Assembly: GCA_964586815.1 (NCBI GenBank) | Contig: CAZPIB010000007.1 | Location: forward strand, 1 to 22,418 | DNA from: CAWUJK01 sp964586815 | GTDB taxonomy: Bacteria > Patescibacteriota > Gracilibacteria > BD1-5 > UBA6164 | Direction: 5' to 3' | Length of the DNA: 22,418 nt | Shown here: one piece after another, positions 19,951 through 22,418 of the stretch | Layout of the letters: every line of letters begins with the position of its first letter | Numbering within the stretch: the first letter of the stretch is position 1 | Notes under the pieces: model-generated | Databases searched by the model: none | The model's input: the letters and a program-made list of their open reading frames with translations, nothing else | Told to the model about the DNA's origin: nothing | Translations under genes and position numbers: made by a program

Positions 19951-19977
19951 TTGTTTTTTAATTTTTTTATTTATAAT
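19951..19977 (+). promoter_or_regulatory. putative promoter for the LapA-like gene and rsmI
   Basis: TTGTTT (19951-19956), a 15-bp spacer, and TATAAT (19972-19977), 30 bp before the ATG at 20008. Confidence 0.45.
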
Positions 19978-20007
19978 ATAAATATATTTAAATTTTAATA
20001 AAAAATT

Positions 20008-20451
20008 ATGAAGAATATTATAAATATAGTTTTATTATCCCCTGTATTAATATATGTAATATTATTACTTTTAAATTCTCAACTATTAACAATAAAAGAA
20101 AATGTAAATCTGTTTTGGATTTGGAATTTGGAACTATCAGTGATAGCTATCATTTCAGTATTTTTTGTATCTTACATATTTTTAATATATTTTTCAGGAA
20201 AATTTTTTTCATTTTCTATAAATTCAAAAAATAAGTTTTTAGAAGAAGAAAATTTAAAATTAAAAGCTAAGCTTTCGGATTTAATACCAGATATTAATAA
20301 AAATTTAGATGTAAAAATTAAAGTTTTAGTTGATGAATTTAAGACTCTAACAGATAAAAGTTTGGAATTACATAAAAAAGAAACAAATAAAGTTTTGTGA
20401 AACCTAGAATTTGAAATAAAAGATTTAAAAGAAAAGCTTAATAAAAAATAA
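20008..20451 (+). CDS. LapA/DUF1049-like membrane protein with cytoplasmic coiled coil
   Basis: A 147-residue protein with two hydrophobic segments (about 5-23 and 40-66) joined by a short loop, then a charged helical tail (about 78-147) with heptad-like repeats (L-E-E-E-N-L-K-L-K-A-K-L). The arrangement and the N-S-Q ... T-I ... N-x-F sequence after the first segment resemble LapA (DUF1049) proteins, which in proteobacteria help assemble lipopolysaccharide; that role is unlikely here. A general membrane-scaffold role is possible. It lies 10 bp before rsmI and probably shares its transcript. Family assignment is tentative. Confidence 0.6.
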
Positions 20452-20461
20452 ATTTATAAAA

Positions 20462-21139
20462 ATGTTATACATTGTTGCAACACCAATTTGAAATCTGTGA
20501 GATATAACCTATAGAGCTGTAGAAACTTTAAAAAAAGTAGATTTTATTGCTTGTGAAGATACTAGAACTAGCTCTATACTTTTAAATAAATATGAAATAC
20601 AAAAACCTCTAATTTCATTTCATTCTCACTCAGGAAAAGTAAAAACTGATAAAATAATTGCTCAATTAAAAGATGGAAACAATTATGCTCTTATTTCTGA
20701 TGCTTGAACCCCTGGTATTTCAGATCCTTGATATATTTTGATAAAGCAAGCTATTGAAAATGATATTGAAATTATTCCTATTCCTTGAGTAACAGCTTTT
20801 ACTACAGCTTTGATGTGAAGCTGAATGCAAATGAATCATTTTTTATATTTAGGATTTTTACCTATAAAAAAATGAAGACAAACACTTTTTAATAAATTAG
20901 TTGAAAGAAAAAAAGATAAAAAAATATCAGAAACAATAGTTATTTATGAGTCAGTTCATAGGATTATTAAAACTTTAAAGGAAATGATAACTTATTTTTG
21001 AGAAGAGCATTATATTGTAGTATGAAGAGAGTTAACTAAAAAATTTGAAGAATTTAAAAGATGAGAATTAAGAAAGATTTTGGATTATTTTGAAAATACT
21101 CCTTGAAAAGTTAAGTGAGAATTTGTAATTATGTTTTAG
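20462..21139 (+). CDS. rsmI: 16S rRNA (cytidine-1402-2'-O)-methyltransferase RsmI
   Basis: RsmI methylates the ribose of C1402 in the decoding centre of 16S rRNA, using S-adenosylmethionine and a tetrapyrrole-methylase fold. Seen: Y-I-V-A-T-P-I-G-N-L-G-D-I-T (3-16), C-E-D-T-R-T-S (31-37), I-S-D-A-G-T-P-G-I-S-D-P-G (78-90), I-P-G-V-T-A (107-112) and Y-E-S-V-H-R near the C-terminal half. The glycines in A-T-P-I-G, N-L-G-D, D-A-G-T and D-P-G are TGA codons, strong evidence for recoding. The 225 residues lack the small C-terminal extension of the E. coli enzyme. It ends with TAG and overlaps the stop of convergent pheA by a few bases. Confidence 0.96.
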
Positions 21140-21948
21140 TATTCACCTAAAATCTTAATAGTATCTGTAAAAAACTTTAGTTCTTCTAGAGCTTTTTTTA
21201 TATTCTCCTCTTCTAGTTTTCACTCAAAACTCAAGAAAAAAATATATGAAAAAGGATCTTTTAAGTCAGGTATTGATTCTATTTTTGTAAGATTTATATT
21301 ATTTGTAGCAAAAGATCAAAGACACTTATAAAGACTTGCTGGAATATTTTTTGATTTAAAAATAATGCTTATTTTAGAAGATTTTTTAGAAAATCTTATT
21401 TTCTCTGATTTTTTAGCAATTATAAAAAATTTAGTAGTATTTCATATTTGATCAGATATATTTTCTTTTATAATATTTAAATTATATATTTTTGCAGAAA
21501 GTTTTGATGCTATAGCTCAAGTATTTTTTAAATTATTCTCAAAAATAAATTTTGCTGCCCCCGCTGTATCATATTTTTTTTCAGGTTTAATATTATTTTT
21601 TTGTAAAAAATTATGAACTTGACTTAATGCTTGTTCATGAGAAAAAGCTACTTTTATCTTTTTTATATCTTTTTCAAGACTAAGTAGACAATGATTTACT
21701 TCTAAGTTATATTCTCAGATTATTTCATAATCATATCTTAAAAAATTATATATATTTTCATGTACACTACCAGCATATCAATTCTCAACTGGTAATACTC
21801 AAATATTTCATTTTCATATTTTTTCCCATACATTTAAAAATGTATCTTTTCAGATTATACTTTTTACTTTTTTTTCTAGAAATATTTCTATATTTTTACT
21901 GGCTTCATTGCTATATGCTCCCAATTCTCATTGATAATAAATATTCAT
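21136..21948 (-). CDS. pheA: prephenate dehydratase with ACT domain
   Basis: Prephenate dehydratase makes phenylpyruvate, the last-but-one step to phenylalanine. The 270 residues follow the family order: Y-Q-G-E-L-G-A-Y-S-N-E-A (5-16), I-G-V-L-P-V-E-N (49-56), S-H-E-Q-A-L-S-Q (103-110), Y-D-T-A-G-A-A (126-132), and the catalytic T-R-F motif as N-T-T-K-F-F (170-175), with Lys in place of Arg. The C-terminal third is an ACT regulatory domain (K-I-E-S-I-P-D-L, F-F-L-S-F-E-G). No chorismate mutase is fused. It starts 5 bp after the glycosyltransferase stop, so the two are probably cotranscribed. The Lys substitution makes full activity uncertain. Confidence 0.92.
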
Positions 21949-21953
21949 ATATT

Positions 21954-22418
21954 TTATTTTTTATAAACTAAAGCTTTTGATATAAATACAAAAATTGCTC
22001 TGTAGAGTCTTTTTATTCTTTTTAATTTTTGTGGTCAAGTAAATATTCTATATAACCATTCAATTCAAATTACTCTAAAAATTTTTGGAGCTCTTTTTTG
22101 AAATCCTATAAAATAATCAAAACTAGATCCAATTGCTAGTCATAATTTGATATTAGGGCATTGTTTTAAAATTTCAATAACTGATTTTTCTTGAGCTTTC
22201 ATTCAAAGAGTTGAAAAAAGTATTTTTGAATCAGACTCTAAAATTTCTTTTACTATTTCTTCTTTTTTTTCTGGATTATAAATAAAAAAATCAAAATTAA
22301 GTTTCGGGAATTTTTTAATTAAATTAGTTCTAAAGTTTCTTTGAGATTCTACCTTTTTAAAATCTTTAGGATAATAAGGATCAAGAATAGTTATTTTTAT
22401 ATTTTCTTTTTCACTAAA
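21954..22418 (-). CDS. WecG/TagA/CpsF-family glycosyltransferase, C-terminal part (cut by window edge)
   Basis: Members transfer a sugar such as N-acetylmannosamine(uronate) to a lipid-linked acceptor in wall teichoic acid, enterobacterial common antigen or capsule synthesis. The visible 154 residues contain L-G-M-K-A-Q-E-K-S (family pattern G-x-P-x-Q-E), S-S-F-D-Y-F-I-G-F-Q-K-R-A-P-K and G-I-E-W-L-Y-R-I-F, the best-conserved stretches of the family. The N-terminal half and start are beyond the right edge. It is 5 bp upstream of pheA on the same strand. It suggests a surface polysaccharide or teichoic-acid-like polymer. Confidence 0.9.

Noticed and set aside
1..22418. UGA read as tryptophan (table 4)
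   Set aside because: UGA sits at conserved glycines, not tryptophans, and TGG is used normally for Trp (for example W in DnaA R-F-E-W and MiaB V-N-W-R).
1..22418. Insertion sequences, prophage genes or tRNA genes
   Set aside because: No transposase, integrase, phage structural motif, terminal inverted repeat or tRNA-like cloverleaf with a T-loop was found in the intergenic stretches.

Overview
The window is a piece of a strongly AT-rich bacterial genome that reads UGA as glycine (translation table 25). It fits the Candidatus Gracilibacteria / Absconditabacteria branch of the Patescibacteria (CPR). With the standard code nearly every gene breaks into fragments. With UGA = Gly, about 19 long reading frames appear that end only in TAA or TAG. 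UGA then falls on glycines that families rarely change: the last Gly of a Walker A motif (17922-17924), D-A-G-T-P-G of RsmI, and F-G-E-C-G-L-D of TatD. No gene has a recognisable Shine-Dalgarno sequence; starts sit behind A/T-only leaders. A run of 100 N marks a scaffold gap, so this is probably a metagenome or single-cell assembly.

Layout. (1) 1-429, minus: the N-terminal end of a Cas12a (Cpf1) nuclease running off the left edge, carrying UGA glycine codons and an in-frame TAG. (2) 647-1968, plus: a membrane-anchored cohesin-like protein and TatD DNase, ending in a bidirectional hairpin shared with dnaA. (3) 2008-3426, minus: dnaA, with a 319-bp upstream intergenic stretch that is a candidate origin. 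(4) 3746-9357: the most unusual block, three divergent DUF1704/MATCAP-like HExxxH metallopeptidase-like proteins surrounding a cyanophycin-synthetase-like ATP-grasp ligase. (5) 9491-12400: a small membrane protein, then (minus) a protein combining an EF-hand loop, a transglutaminase-like Cys/His/Asp domain and a Gly-rich beta-strand C-terminus ending in Phe, preceded by a small helical protein. (6) 12585-13281: RNase P RNA, the gap, and the 3' end of adenylate kinase. (7) 13301-16529: a Trm11-like methyltransferase, MiaB and a PAP2 phosphatase. (8) 16689-21139, plus: a VirD4/TraD-like ATPase, a coiled-coil protein, a LapA-like membrane protein and RsmI. (9) 21136-22418, minus: prephenate dehydratase and a WecG/TagA/CpsF-type glycosyltransferase cut by the right edge.

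How they fit together. Much is housekeeping: replication initiation, tRNA and rRNA modification, RNase P, nucleotide metabolism. The accessory interest lies in the recoded and possibly broken Cas12a, the ligase-plus-peptidase block, which could make and trim a peptide modification or polymer, and the transglutaminase/beta-strand protein. No tRNA, rRNA, insertion sequence or CRISPR array is visible.
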